Shown one piece after another: positions 27,964 to 36,093 of a DNA stretch of 51,242 nt. Below the pieces are notes generated by a model. That model had not been told where the DNA came from. It did not search any database and saw only the letters and a program-made list of their open reading frames with translations. Where the stretch lies: assembly GCF_000721705.1 (NCBI RefSeq), contig NZ_JOJL01000049.1, forward strand, positions 1 to 51,242. The letters are read 5' to 3'. The translations under genes were made by a program, and so were the position numbers. The stretch comes from Actinoplanes subtropicus (GTDB lineage Bacteria; Actinomycetota; Actinomycetes; Mycobacteriales; Micromonosporaceae). How positions within the stretch are numbered: the stretch's first letter is position 1; every line of letters begins with the position of its first letter.

Positions 27964-28284
27964 TCAGCCGAAGACCTGCTGGATGGTGCTCTCGCCGTCG
28001 CCGACGATCTTGCGGAAGCGGCGGGCCAGCTCGATCGCCTCCTCCTTGGTGCCGACCTCGATCAGCGCGAAGCCGGCCGCGGCCTCCTTCGCCTCGGCGA
28101 ACGGGCCGTCGGTCACGGTGATCTCGTCGCCGTGCGAGGAGACCAGGAGGCCGCCGGGCTCGAGGCCGCCGGTGGCGAGCAGGACGCCGGCCGCGGTGAG
28201 CTCCTCGACGAACGCGCCCATCTCGGCGAACAGCTTCTCGTCCGGCTGGGTGTCGGCCGGCTTCTGGATCATCAGGAATCGCAT
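27964..28284 (-). CDS. YCII/DGPF-domain protein, partner of the ECF42 sigma factor
   Basis: 106 residues from the ATG at 28284 with GAAAGG upstream. The family core is intact: MRFLMIQK, DEKLFAEMGAFVEELTAAGVLLATGGLEP, the name-giving TDGPFAEAKEA and a final IELARRFRKIVGDGESTIQQVF. DGPF proteins are the constant genomic partners of ECF42 sigma factors, often taken to be their targets or co-regulators. The sigma gene starts 6 bases downstream, so both are one operon. Its promoter region is the left half of the palindrome at 28315-28386. Confidence 0.93.
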   Translation of the reverse strand: MRFLMIQKPADTQPDEKLFAEMGAFVEELTAAGVLLATGGLEPGGLLVSSHGDEITVTDGPFAEAKEAAAGFALIEVGTKEEAIELARRFRKIVGDGESTIQQVFG

Positions 28285-28314
28285 GGTGAGCTGCCTTTCT
28301 CCGGGTAGCGGACA

Positions 28315-28386
28315 CCCCTTCGTCGGTCCGGCCAAGTGACAGGGAACGGTAGCATTCCCTGTCACATGACCGGGCCGACGAAGGGG
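28315..28386. promoter_or_regulatory. 72-bp imperfect palindrome between DGPF/ECF42 and DUF998 genes
   Basis: Two 32-base arms (28315-28346 and 28355-28386) are identical in 29 positions when one is inverted, around an 8-base centre. Read outward, each arm contains CCCTGTCAC and, 10 bases later, CGACGAAGGGG. The left arm ends 30 bases before the DGPF start, the right arm one base before the DUF998 start. I interpret it as two mirrored copies of one promoter or operator, giving a leadered DGPF-sigma mRNA and a near-leaderless DUF998 mRNA. A cruciform or hairpin role cannot be excluded. Confidence 0.7.
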
Positions 28387-28387
28387 C

Positions 28388-29023
28388 ATGACTACCTTCG
28401 CGATCACCACCGCCCCCGTCCGCACTCGCACCCTCCTCCTGGCCGGCGCCGTCGCCGCGCCGCTGTGGGCGACCGTCTCGCTCGCCCAGGCCGCCACCCG
28501 CGCGGGCTTCGACCTCACCCGTCATCCGCTGAGCCTGCTGAGCACCGGCTCGCTGGGCTGGCTGCAGATCGCCAACTTCCTGGTCGCCGGGGTGTTGATG
28601 GCGGCCGGCGCGATCGGCCTCCGCCGCACTCTCGCGAGCGTCTGGGCGCCCCGGCTGCTGACGGTCAGCGGCCTCGGGATGGTCGCGGCCGGGGTGTTCA
28701 CGATGGACCCGGGCGACGGTTTTCCGGCCGGCACCCCGGCCGGGCCGGGGACGCTGAGCTGGCACAGCTATGCGCACTTCGCCAGCGGTACGGTCACCTT
28801 CGGCACGCTGATCGCGGGCTGTTACGTGCTGGCCCGCTACTTCGCCCGCACCGGGGACCGGCGCCGGGCCCTGGGGTCGGCGCTCGCGGGCACGGCGCTG
28901 CTGCTCGGCGACGGCTGGGCGATGTCCGGCGGCCGGGCGGGCTCGCTGACCCTCGCGATCGGCGCGATCTGGGCGATGCTGTGGGTCTCCGCGGTGTGCG
29001 CCACGCGCCGGCGGTGGTTCTAG
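28388..29023 (+). CDS. DUF998 family membrane protein
   Basis: 211 residues, six predicted membrane helices. DUF998 features are clear: FDLTRHPLSLLSTGSLGWLQIANF, AGVFTMDPGDGFP and WHSYAHFASGTVTFGTLIAGCYVLARYF. The function of the family is unknown. An in-frame stop at 28367 leaves the ATG at 28388 as the only reasonable start, and the purine run AAGGGG is only one base away, too close for normal use, so the mRNA may be leaderless. It is divergent from the DGPF/ECF42 operon and shares its mirrored control region, which suggests membership in the same regulon. Confidence 0.88.
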   Translation: MTTFAITTAPVRTRTLLLAGAVAAPLWATVSLAQAATRAGFDLTRHPLSLLSTGSLGWLQIANFLVAGVLMAAGAIGLRRTLASVWAPRLLTVSGLGMVAAGVFTMDPGDGFPAGTPAGPGTLSWHSYAHFASGTVTFGTLIAGCYVLARYFARTGDRRRALGSALAGTALLLGDGWAMSGGRAGSLTLAIGAIWAMLWVSAVCATRRRWF

Positions 29024-29035
29024 GCGGCGATGGTT

Positions 29036-31591
29036 CTAGGCGGCGATGGCGAACGGCAGGCCGCGCTCCAGCAGGGCCGTGGCGTCGGGCGCCGGCAGCG
29101 GGCGGGAGAGCAGAAAGCCCTGGGCGAAGTCGCAGCCCATCTCGCGCAGGATCGACAGCTGGGTCTCGTTCTCGATGCCCTCGGCGACCGTGCGCATGCC
29201 GAACCGCTGGCCCAGCCGGACGATCGTGCGCACCAGGGCCTCGTCCTCGGACTCGCCGCCCAGCCGGTCCACGAAGGAGCGGTCGATCTTGAGCACGTCC
29301 ATCGGGAAGCGGCGCAGGTACGCCAGCGACGAATAGCCGGTGCCGAAGTCGTCCATCGCCAGCTGCACGCCGAGCGCCTTGAGGCTGACGATCCGCTCGA
29401 GGTTGTCGTCGGTGTCGGTGAGCAGCACGCTCTCGGTCATCTCCAGCACCAGCCGGCCCGGCGGCATGCCGGTCTCGGCGAGCACGGCAGCGACCATCCC
29501 GGCGACGTCGCCCGCCTCGAACTGGCGGACCGAGAGATTGACGGCCATCTTCAGCGGACGGCCCCACGCGACCGACTGCCGGCAGGCCTCGGCGAGCACC
29601 CAGCGGCCGAGCGGCACGATCAGGCCGGTCGCCTCGGCGACACCGATGAACTCCAGCGGCGGCACCATCCCGCGGGTCGGGTGCAGCCAGCGGACCAGCG
29701 CCTCGAAGCCGACGATCTCGCCGGTCCGCAGGTCCACCTTGGGCTGGTAGTGCAGCACCAGCTCGTCGCGTTCGAGCGCGAGCCGCAGGTCGGTGGCGAG
29801 CTCCAGGCGGCGCACCACCGCGTCGTGCATCTTCGCCTCGTACGCGGCATAACCGTTGCCGCCGGCGTCCTTCGCCCGGTACATCGCCAGATCCGCGTCG
29901 CGCATCAACCGCTCGATATCTCCGGCGCCGGCCGCCTCGTCCGCGGCGATCCCGATCGAGGCGCTCACGTGCAGCTCGCGATCGTCCACCCCGATCGGCT
30001 CGGCCAGCGCCGCGATGATCTCCATGGCGATCAGCTCGGCCTCGTCGCGGGCGTTCTCCGCCTCCACGATCACCGCGAACTCGTCGCCGCCCAGCCGGGC
30101 CACCACCCGGGGTGCGGGCAGCAGCCGGCGCAGCCGCTCGGCCACGTGCACGAGCAGGTGGTCGCCGGCGTCGTGCCCCAGGCTGTCGTTGATCTCCTTG
30201 AAGCCGTCCAGGTCGAGGAAGAGGATCGCCACCCGGTCCGGGGAGTTGCGCCCGACCGCGTCGGCCAGCTGCTCCCGGAAGCCGGCGCGGCTGGCCAGCC
30301 CGGTCAGCGCGTCGTGATAGGCCTCGCGGCGCAGGCTCGCCTGCAACTCCTGCGCCTCGTTGATGTCCCGCGTGTTGAAGACCAGGCCATTGACGTACGG
30401 GTCGTCCAGCAGGTTCGTGATGGTCATCTCGGCGAGCCGGGCCTGCCCGTCCGCGTGGTACAGCATGATCTCGAAGACGGTCGTGGCGCCCGGGGTGTCC
30501 TTGACCTCGTCGATGGCCGCCGCGACCCGGCCGCCGACCTTGCGCCCGGCCAGCTCGCAGAACCGCCGCCCGACCAGCACCTCGGCGGGGTAGCCGAAGA
30601 TCCGCTCGACCGACTCGGACTGGTAGCGCACGGTCGAGTCGGCCTCGAGGATCGCCATCGAGTCGGTGCTCTGCTCGACCAGGGCACGGAAGCGCTGCTC
30701 CCGGGCTTGCAGGTCGCCGGTGCGGGCGCCGACGCGGTCCTCCAGGTCGCGGGTGAGCCGCCGGGTCTCCAGCATGAGCAGCGCCTGCCGGAAGATGATC
30801 AGCCCGACGCAGATGGAGCGGGTCCAGGTGCCGACGGCGCTGGGCGTGCCGCCGAGCGCCAGCCGAACAAAACCGACAACAAGACCGATAACCACGATGA
30901 TGTACGGCAGGACGTCGGAGCGCTCGCCGTGGGTGGGTTGCGGCTCGGCGCGCACCGGCTCCCGCGCGGCGGCGAGGCCGAGGAGCGCGAACCCGGCCAG
31001 CCAGCCGGCGGCCGCCATCCGGTGGTGTCCGGCGAAGGCGCATCCGCTCGCCACGGCGAGGGTGGCCAGCCCGCCGCCGGCGATCGTCAGGGCGCGGACG
31101 TCCGGCACACCCCGCCGCAGCCGGGAGATGCCGACGAGGGCGACGTTGGCGAGCGCGATGTCGGCGATCGCATACGTGGACCAGACCGGCCCGGTGTGCA
31201 GCCGGGGGTCGAGCAGCAGGTGATAGCTGAGCGCCACCAGGGCGGACGTGATCAGCAGCGCGTCGACGACTCCCCGGATCTTCTCGAGACCGGTCCGCGG
31301 CGGCATCGGCACCAGGAACATCCCGACGGCCACCAGCGGAATCATCACCAGATAGCCCGGTGTGTGGTCGGCGGCGGTGCCACCGGCCAGGGCCCCGAGC
31401 CCGAAGGCGGCCCAAACGACCCGCATCCGGCCACGCCGCCGCCCTGCCCGAACCAGGCAGGCCACGGTCGCACACAGGGCAACCACGGTGGTGACGACAG
31501 CGGTGACCTCGGGGCCGGCAGCAGTCGCCAGCACGACGGCAAGGGCGAACGCCACCGGGACGGCAACGGAGAGAGGACGCCTGAGGGTCAT
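29036..31591 (-). CDS. Membrane PAS-GGDEF-EAL cyclic di-GMP enzyme
   Basis: 851 residues from the ATG at 31591 (GGGGAGGG upstream). About eight membrane helices fill residues 8-270. A coiled segment (275-300) leads to a PAS domain (300-412). GGDEF spans about 420-585, with GGDEF itself at 501-505 but no RxxD inhibitory site before it. EAL spans 600-850 with a full active-site set: FEALVRW (629-635), VNLS (684-687), EMTES (717-721), DDFGTGYSSL (747-756), KID (768-770), VAEGIE (802-807) and QGF (824-826). Both synthesis and hydrolysis of c-di-GMP look possible; the membrane and PAS parts probably decide which. A GEMM-like candidate leader lies about 400 bases away on the other strand. Confidence 0.93.
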   Translation of the reverse strand: MTLRRPLSVAVPVAFALAVVLATAAGPEVTAVVTTVVALCATVACLVRAGRRRGRMRVVWAAFGLGALAGGTAADHTPGYLVMIPLVAVGMFLVPMPPRTGLEKIRGVVDALLITSALVALSYHLLLDPRLHTGPVWSTYAIADIALANVALVGISRLRRGVPDVRALTIAGGGLATLAVASGCAFAGHHRMAAAGWLAGFALLGLAAAREPVRAEPQPTHGERSDVLPYIIVVIGLVVGFVRLALGGTPSAVGTWTRSICVGLIIFRQALLMLETRRLTRDLEDRVGARTGDLQAREQRFRALVEQSTDSMAILEADSTVRYQSESVERIFGYPAEVLVGRRFCELAGRKVGGRVAAAIDEVKDTPGATTVFEIMLYHADGQARLAEMTITNLLDDPYVNGLVFNTRDINEAQELQASLRREAYHDALTGLASRAGFREQLADAVGRNSPDRVAILFLDLDGFKEINDSLGHDAGDHLLVHVAERLRRLLPAPRVVARLGGDEFAVIVEAENARDEAELIAMEIIAALAEPIGVDDRELHVSASIGIAADEAAGAGDIERLMRDADLAMYRAKDAGGNGYAAYEAKMHDAVVRRLELATDLRLALERDELVLHYQPKVDLRTGEIVGFEALVRWLHPTRGMVPPLEFIGVAEATGLIVPLGRWVLAEACRQSVAWGRPLKMAVNLSVRQFEAGDVAGMVAAVLAETGMPPGRLVLEMTESVLLTDTDDNLERIVSLKALGVQLAMDDFGTGYSSLAYLRRFPMDVLKIDRSFVDRLGGESEDEALVRTIVRLGQRFGMRTVAEGIENETQLSILREMGCDFAQGFLLSRPLPAPDATALLERGLPFAIAA

Positions 31592-31742
31592 CCGTTCCCT
31601 CCCCGATGCGGTGTGCGGCACGTGCCACTGACAAGCCGTCGGCTGGAGAATCGGATCGCCCCTCGAACACTTGAGAAGTTCTGCACCGGTCTTGGCACCC
31701 GGCGCGGGGGCACGAGCGGCGCGGGCGAGGACGGGTGGAAGG

Positions 31743-31781
31743 CATGCGGGGCGTGCCGGACGCCGGGCGCCGCCCCGCATG
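31743..31781 (-). terminator. Hairpin after the lysine-rich micro-ORF
   Basis: Perfect 11-bp arms CATGCGGGGCG / CGCCCCGCATG with a 17-base GC-rich loop that can pair further. It begins 3 bases beyond the stop codon of the micro-ORF at 31785-31841 (minus strand). No U-tract follows. Its tight placement argues that the micro-ORF is an independent transcription unit. Confidence 0.6.
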
Positions 31782-31784
31782 GGG

Positions 31785-31841
31785 TCACTTCTTCTTCTTG
31801 TTCTTCTTGTCTTTCTTCGACTTCTTCGACTTCTTCGCCAT
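31785..31841 (-). CDS. 18-residue lysine-rich microprotein
   Basis: The reading frame gives MAKKSKKSKKDKKNKKKK followed by TGA: 13 of 18 residues are lysine. A long Shine-Dalgarno stretch (GGAGGGAGG) lies 7 bases before the ATG, stronger than for most genes in this window, and a perfect 11-bp stem follows the stop. Codons are almost only AAG, so the DNA is a C/T-rich run on the plus strand. The peptide is too short for a fold; it might bind RNA or membranes, or its translation through the lysine run might be sensed as a leader peptide. The next gene downstream is the c-di-GMP enzyme, 193 bases away. Confidence 0.55.
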   Translation of the reverse strand: MAKKSKKSKKDKKNKKKK

Positions 31842-31998
31842 GGTGGGCCTCCCTCCGACGCTGTCGGCCTCCCGGCCGGCCTTGCGCGACAACGGATTCC
31901 GCAACGCGCGGGCCGCCGAGCCGGCGGCGGCCGTGGGTTAACACTACGGAAATGCCAGCTGTCTTGTATGCGTCCCAAGATGAACAAACGCTGAGATG

Positions 31999-32090
31999 AT
32001 CAGGGTCAAACCCGGTTGAGCACCCCGCAAAGGGACGCAAGAAAGCCAGCGCACTCGCGGGGCCGGTAATGGGCAGGGCATGCCGCTCGG
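31999..32090 (+). ncRNA. Candidate GEMM-like (cyclic di-GMP-I-like) riboswitch
   Basis: Three blocks resemble the GEMM-I consensus in the right order: CAGGGTCAAACC (consensus CAGGGCAAACC), GGGACGCAAGAAAGCC (consensus GGGACGCAAAGCC) and GCCGGTAATGGGCAGGGCA followed by TGCCG (consensus near GGTAGGTAGCGGGGTTACCG). Spacings of 19 and 17 bases are near those of known examples. Against it, the near-invariant core has inserted bases and the expected GNRA-capped hairpin is not clean. It lies on the plus strand, in the leader of the dipeptidase gene, and next to a c-di-GMP enzyme gene. Confidence 0.38.
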
Positions 32091-32151
32091 GGCGGGCGCC
32101 GATCGCGCGAACCAGTTGCGCGACACCACGCGGCGGAGTAGCCAGGTCGTC

Positions 32152-33330
32152 ATGATGCCGATCATCGACGGGCACAACGACCTCCCCATGCAACTGCGCG
32201 CCCGCTACGGCTACCGGGTCGAGGGCCTCACCCGCTCCCGCCCCGGCCTGCAGACCGACATCCCCCGGCTGCGCGCGGGCCGGGTCGGCGGCCAGTTCTG
32301 GTCGGTCTACGTCCCCTCCGACCTGCCCGAGCCCGAGGCCGTGGTGGCGACGATGGAGCAGATCGACGCCGTGTACCGGATGGCCGCCGCCTACCCCGGC
32401 GACCTCGCGATCGCCTGCAGCGCGGACGACGTCGAGCGCGTCATCGGCGAGGGCCGGATCGCCTCGCTGATCGGCATCGAGGGCGGCCACAGCATCGCGA
32501 CCTCGCTGGGCGTGTTGCGTGCCTTCGCCCGTCTCGGCGTCCGCTACCTGACCCTGACGCACAACCACAACACCTCCTGGGCCGACTCCGCGGCCGCCGA
32601 GCCCGCCGTCGACGGCCTCAACGACGACGGACGCGCCGTGGTCCGCGAGATGCAGCGGATCGGCATGCTCGTCGACCTCTCCCATGTAGCTCCCATCACC
32701 ATGCACGCAGCTCTGGACACGGCCTTCGCTCCCGTCCTCTTCAGTCACTCCGGCACCCGCGCCCTCCACGACCACCGCCGCAACGTCCCGGACGACGTCC
32801 TGACCCGCCTCCGGGACAACGGCGGTGTCCTTCACCTCACCTTCGTCTCCCCCTTCGTCTCCGCCGAGTTCGGCGCCTGGCAGGACGCCGCCGAGGCCGA
32901 GTGGGCCCGGCTCGGCCTGCCCGACCCGTACCCGCCCTTCCCCCGCGCCCCGCGCCCGGCCGAGGACCCGGCCGCCGTCCCGCCGCGCGTGGGCGTCGAC
33001 GTGGCGGCCGAGGCGGCCTTCCGCCCGTGGCTCGCGGCCAACCCCCGGCCGGTCGTGACCATCGCCCAGGTCGCCGACCACGTCGAGCACGCCCGGGAGG
33101 TGGCCGGCGTGGACCACGTCGGCCTCGGCGGCGACTTCGACGGCACGACCGATCTGCCGGAGGGGTTGTCCGACGTGTCGGGATACCCCCGGCTGCTGGC
33201 CGAGCTCTCGTCCCGCGGCTGGTCCGGCGCCGACCTGGACAAGCTGTCCGGCCGCAACGTCCTTCGCGTGCTGCGTGATAGCGAGCGTCTTGCTCAGGAG
33301 CCACTGTGGCCCCGCACCCCCGCTCGCTGA
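32152..33330 (+). CDS. Membrane dipeptidase (renal dipeptidase family, M19)
   Basis: 392 residues from the ATG at 32152; the frame stays open upstream but there it coincides with the structured leader. Metal ligands typical of M19 are present: DGHNDLP (HxD), the bridging Glu in IEGGHSI, the histidines in VDLSHVAP and FSHSGTRALHDHRRN, and Asp in GLGGDFDG. It hydrolyses dipeptides, including D-amino-acid ones, and may help in peptidoglycan recycling. No signal peptide is seen, so it is probably cytoplasmic. If the leader at 31999-32090 is a c-di-GMP riboswitch, this enzyme is its target. Confidence 0.92.
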   Translation: MMPIIDGHNDLPMQLRARYGYRVEGLTRSRPGLQTDIPRLRAGRVGGQFWSVYVPSDLPEPEAVVATMEQIDAVYRMAAAYPGDLAIACSADDVERVIGEGRIASLIGIEGGHSIATSLGVLRAFARLGVRYLTLTHNHNTSWADSAAAEPAVDGLNDDGRAVVREMQRIGMLVDLSHVAPITMHAALDTAFAPVLFSHSGTRALHDHRRNVPDDVLTRLRDNGGVLHLTFVSPFVSAEFGAWQDAAEAEWARLGLPDPYPPFPRAPRPAEDPAAVPPRVGVDVAAEAAFRPWLAANPRPVVTIAQVADHVEHAREVAGVDHVGLGGDFDGTTDLPEGLSDVSGYPRLLAELSSRGWSGADLDKLSGRNVLRVLRDSERLAQEPLWPRTPAR

Positions 33331-33589
33331 CCGCACGAGCGTCTTCCCGGGGTGCCCCAGGGACGCCGCCTCCGTAAGGTTTGCCGCGTTCCCGAGGTGC
33401 CGCCGACGTTACGCCGGGCGGCGCCGGCGCCGATACCGACCAAAGTCGACGGTTCGACAGACCGAAGTCCGCCGCCGTCGACCTCCGGCCGACGCGGCGC
33501 CCCGGCGCGTCCCGGAACGCTGAGCGGCATGATTCGACGCCTCCGCCCCGCCCTTGTTTGGCGCCTGATGGCACCGGGTACGCTCCGGC

Positions 33590-33859
33590 ATGCCCATCGG
33601 AGCTCAGCCGCCCGGCCGCCGCGGGACGGTCGACGAGCCGTACAGCGCGCTGAACCTGCGGCTGGTCCTGGCCGCGTTCGGCTTCGTGGTCTGCACCCTG
33701 CTGGCGATCTGGCTCTTCCACATGGGCTGGGCCGTGCCCGGCTGGCTGCTGCTCGCCTGGGCCGCCGTGGCGGTGGTCGACATGGTGATCGTGCAGCTGC
33801 GCCGGCGGGCCCGGCGCCGCGCCGAGGGCGGCGACAGTCACCACTCCCTCTTCGAATAG
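33590..33859 (+). CDS. DUF6343 family small membrane protein
   Basis: 89 residues. The motif GTVDEPYSALNLRLVLAAFG just before the first of two membrane helices (about 24-43 and 48-66) is characteristic of this actinomycete-specific family. The tail is basic (QLRRRARRRAEGG). The function is unknown. The 259 bases before it, back to the dipeptidase stop, hold no gene or structure I recognise. Confidence 0.85.
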   Translation: MPIGAQPPGRRGTVDEPYSALNLRLVLAAFGFVVCTLLAIWLFHMGWAVPGWLLLAWAAVAVVDMVIVQLRRRARRRAEGGDSHHSLFE

Positions 33860-33906
33860 CGCGTGTTGCCTTTCCCCTGGTAAAACGGCGGGTAGCGTCC
33901 TTTTTC

Positions 33907-36093
33907 ATGGATCGCGTCCGCTTCGCAGCTTTTGCGGTGATCGCTCTGGTGCCGCCGCTTATGTCAGTTCCGGCCTCGGCCGCCCCCGGCACCGACTCCG
34001 CGCGGCCGGGCGCGGCCTCCGACATACGCGAGCTCGATCGCACGCATTTCACCCTCGGCGGCAAGGCGCTGCCCGACCATCCGCGCTACCACCCGCACCG
34101 GCAGCCCGAGACGCGTGCCGCGGTCGCCACCCCGCCGGTGGGCACCCAGCGCAAGTGGCTCGGTCTCGACGACACCACGGGCAGGTACTACCCGAAGACG
34201 TACGAACTGCGCGCGGTCGGCAAGCACATCGAGGTGTGGGTCGCCGACGACCTGGCCTTTCCCAAGAACGACTGCCGGAAGGACGCCCTCGACGTCACCG
34301 ACCCCGAGATCGCCGAGCTGATCAAGGACTTCGACGAGACCATCTACCCGAAGGAGACGGCGACCTTCAGCACCCCGCCGAACCGGGACGGGACCAACGC
34401 GGGGATGGCCGGCGACTTCACCGGCGACGGCGACAAGACGGTCACCCTGGTCGACAACATCCGCGACGACAACTACTTCACCTTCCCCAAGACCGAGACG
34501 TACGTGGCCGGGTTCTTCTCGCCGCAGCTCAACGAGCTCTTCGATCGCAATGTCATGACCATCGACGCGTACGATTGGAAGCACCGCCTCGGCGCCGACC
34601 CGGCCGACGACCCGACCGGCCAGCTGTGCACCAGCCGGCCGGCCCGGCCGCGGATGTACGAGGGGACGTTCGCGCACGAGTGGCAGCACCTGCTGGAGTA
34701 CTACGCCGATCCGGCCGAGGTGTCCTGGGTCAACGAGGGGCTGTCCGATTTCGCGCAGACGCTCGTCGGCTACGTCGACGGCCGGGCGACCGTCTACGAC
34801 CGCGGCAACGACGGCCACCTGATCTGTTACCAGGGCTTCGGCATTGTCAAGACGAAGTACAACGCCAATCCGCGCCACTGCGGCGGCCCGCAGAACTCAC
34901 TGACCCTGTGGAACGAGGGCGCGCCGAGCGAGGTGCTCGCCGACTACGGCAACGCGTACGAGTTCATGATCTACCTCAGCGACCGCTTCGGCCTCGGCAC
35001 GATCTCCATGCTGCACCGCGACGGCCTGCGGCAGGGGCTGGCCGGGGTGCAGGCCGCGCTGCCGGCCGGGACGAACCTCTACGACGTGCTGCACGACTAC
35101 CAGACGATGACCCTGGTCGACAAGATCGTCGGACAGCGCGGCGGCCGGATGCTCGGCGTGCCGATCGATCGGGTCACCGCGCCGGGCCTGCGCTCGACGA
35201 TCAACCTCACCAACGAGGACGACTACGACTGGCCGGGCGCCGCCCCGAACGGCGCCGACTACGTGCCGCTGCCCACGCCGGTGACCTCGGTCGAGTTCAC
35301 CGGGTCCAGGACGCTGCCGCCGCTGGCGATGGGCTGGAGCGTCGCCGACGGGACGCTCTTCTCCGGCAACGCCGACGACCTCGACTCGCAGGCCGTCCTC
35401 CCGGTCACCGTGCCGGCCGCCGCATCGGCGACCCTGCGCCTGGAGACGTCCTACGCGATCGAGGACGCCTACGACTTCGGGTACGTGATGATCTCCACCG
35501 ACGGCGGCAAGTCCTACACCACGGTCACCGGCGACCGCACCACGGCGGGCCCGCTCGGCCCCGGGCTGACCGGGACCAGCGGCACGGGGACGGGCGGGAC
35601 GGTGGTCACGGCCGGCTACGACCTCAAGGCGTACGCCGGGAAGAAGGTCCTTCTGGGTCTGCGCTACGTCACCGACGGCGCGGTCAGTCGCGGCGGCTGG
35701 CGGATCGGCAGGATCACTCTCGGGAACCAGGTCGTGAGCGACGGCACCAGCCTCGAGGGCTGGCGGTCGCCCACGATGATCGTCCCGACCCCGGTGCACG
35801 CCTGGCACGTGTCGCTGGTCGGCATCGGCGGCAAGCGGGCGCGGCTGGTGCCGGTGAAGCAGTTCGCCCAGCTCAAGGGATATCCCACGGTGGTCGCGAT
35901 CGTCGCCTACGACGAGCCGACCGAGCAGTACTCCCAGTACGCCCCCTATCGCCTGGTGGTCAACGGCGTGCTTCAGCCCGGCGGTGGCACCGACCCGAAA
36001 TCGGCCGGTGCCACCAATCCGGTCAGTGACAGCCAACCGGCCAGGGACCCCCGGCCGGCCAGTTCCACCAAACCGGTCAGCCCGGCGGGATGA
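33907..36093 (+). CDS. Secreted zinc metalloprotease (immune inhibitor A/M6-like)
   Basis: 728 residues from the ATG at 33907; a much longer open frame upstream crosses the DUF6343 gene and was rejected. Residues 1-26 are a signal peptide ending PASAA. The zinc site is HEWQH (257-261), with a third ligand Glu277 in VNEGLSDF. Residues 80-250 (TQRKWLGLDDTTGRYYPKTYELRAVGKHIEVWVADDL, FSPQLNELFDRNVMTIDAYDW) are M6/M30-like. The C-terminal half (about 440-680) is beta-rich with a YDFGYVMISTDGGKSYTTVTG segment typical of the lectin-like modules of immune inhibitor A. The Pro/Ser-rich end overlaps the convergent cyclase gene by 17 bases. Confidence 0.88.
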   Translation: MDRVRFAAFAVIALVPPLMSVPASAAPGTDSARPGAASDIRELDRTHFTLGGKALPDHPRYHPHRQPETRAAVATPPVGTQRKWLGLDDTTGRYYPKTYELRAVGKHIEVWVADDLAFPKNDCRKDALDVTDPEIAELIKDFDETIYPKETATFSTPPNRDGTNAGMAGDFTGDGDKTVTLVDNIRDDNYFTFPKTETYVAGFFSPQLNELFDRNVMTIDAYDWKHRLGADPADDPTGQLCTSRPARPRMYEGTFAHEWQHLLEYYADPAEVSWVNEGLSDFAQTLVGYVDGRATVYDRGNDGHLICYQGFGIVKTKYNANPRHCGGPQNSLTLWNEGAPSEVLADYGNAYEFMIYLSDRFGLGTISMLHRDGLRQGLAGVQAALPAGTNLYDVLHDYQTMTLVDKIVGQRGGRMLGVPIDRVTAPGLRSTINLTNEDDYDWPGAAPNGADYVPLPTPVTSVEFTGSRTLPPLAMGWSVADGTLFSGNADDLDSQAVLPVTVPAAASATLRLETSYAIEDAYDFGYVMISTDGGKSYTTVTGDRTTAGPLGPGLTGTSGTGTGGTVVTAGYDLKAYAGKKVLLGLRYVTDGAVSRGGWRIGRITLGNQVVSDGTSLEGWRSPTMIVPTPVHAWHVSLVGIGGKRARLVPVKQFAQLKGYPTVVAIVAYDEPTEQYSQYAPYRLVVNGVLQPGGGTDPKSAGATNPVSDSQPARDPRPASSTKPVSPAG

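Noticed and set aside
28340..28365. Classical GGAAC/GTC ECF promoter inside the palindrome
   Set aside because: GGGAAC and GTC are present but only 13 bases apart, too close for a standard ECF promoter.
28315..28386. Palindrome as inverted repeats of an insertion sequence or as a terminator
   Set aside because: No transposase or target duplication is present, and it lies between divergent 5' ends, where a terminator makes little sense.
33352..36093. Single 913-codon frame including the metalloprotease
   Set aside because: The part before 33907 crosses the DUF6343 gene and lacks protein character; the ATG at 33907 begins a proper signal peptide.
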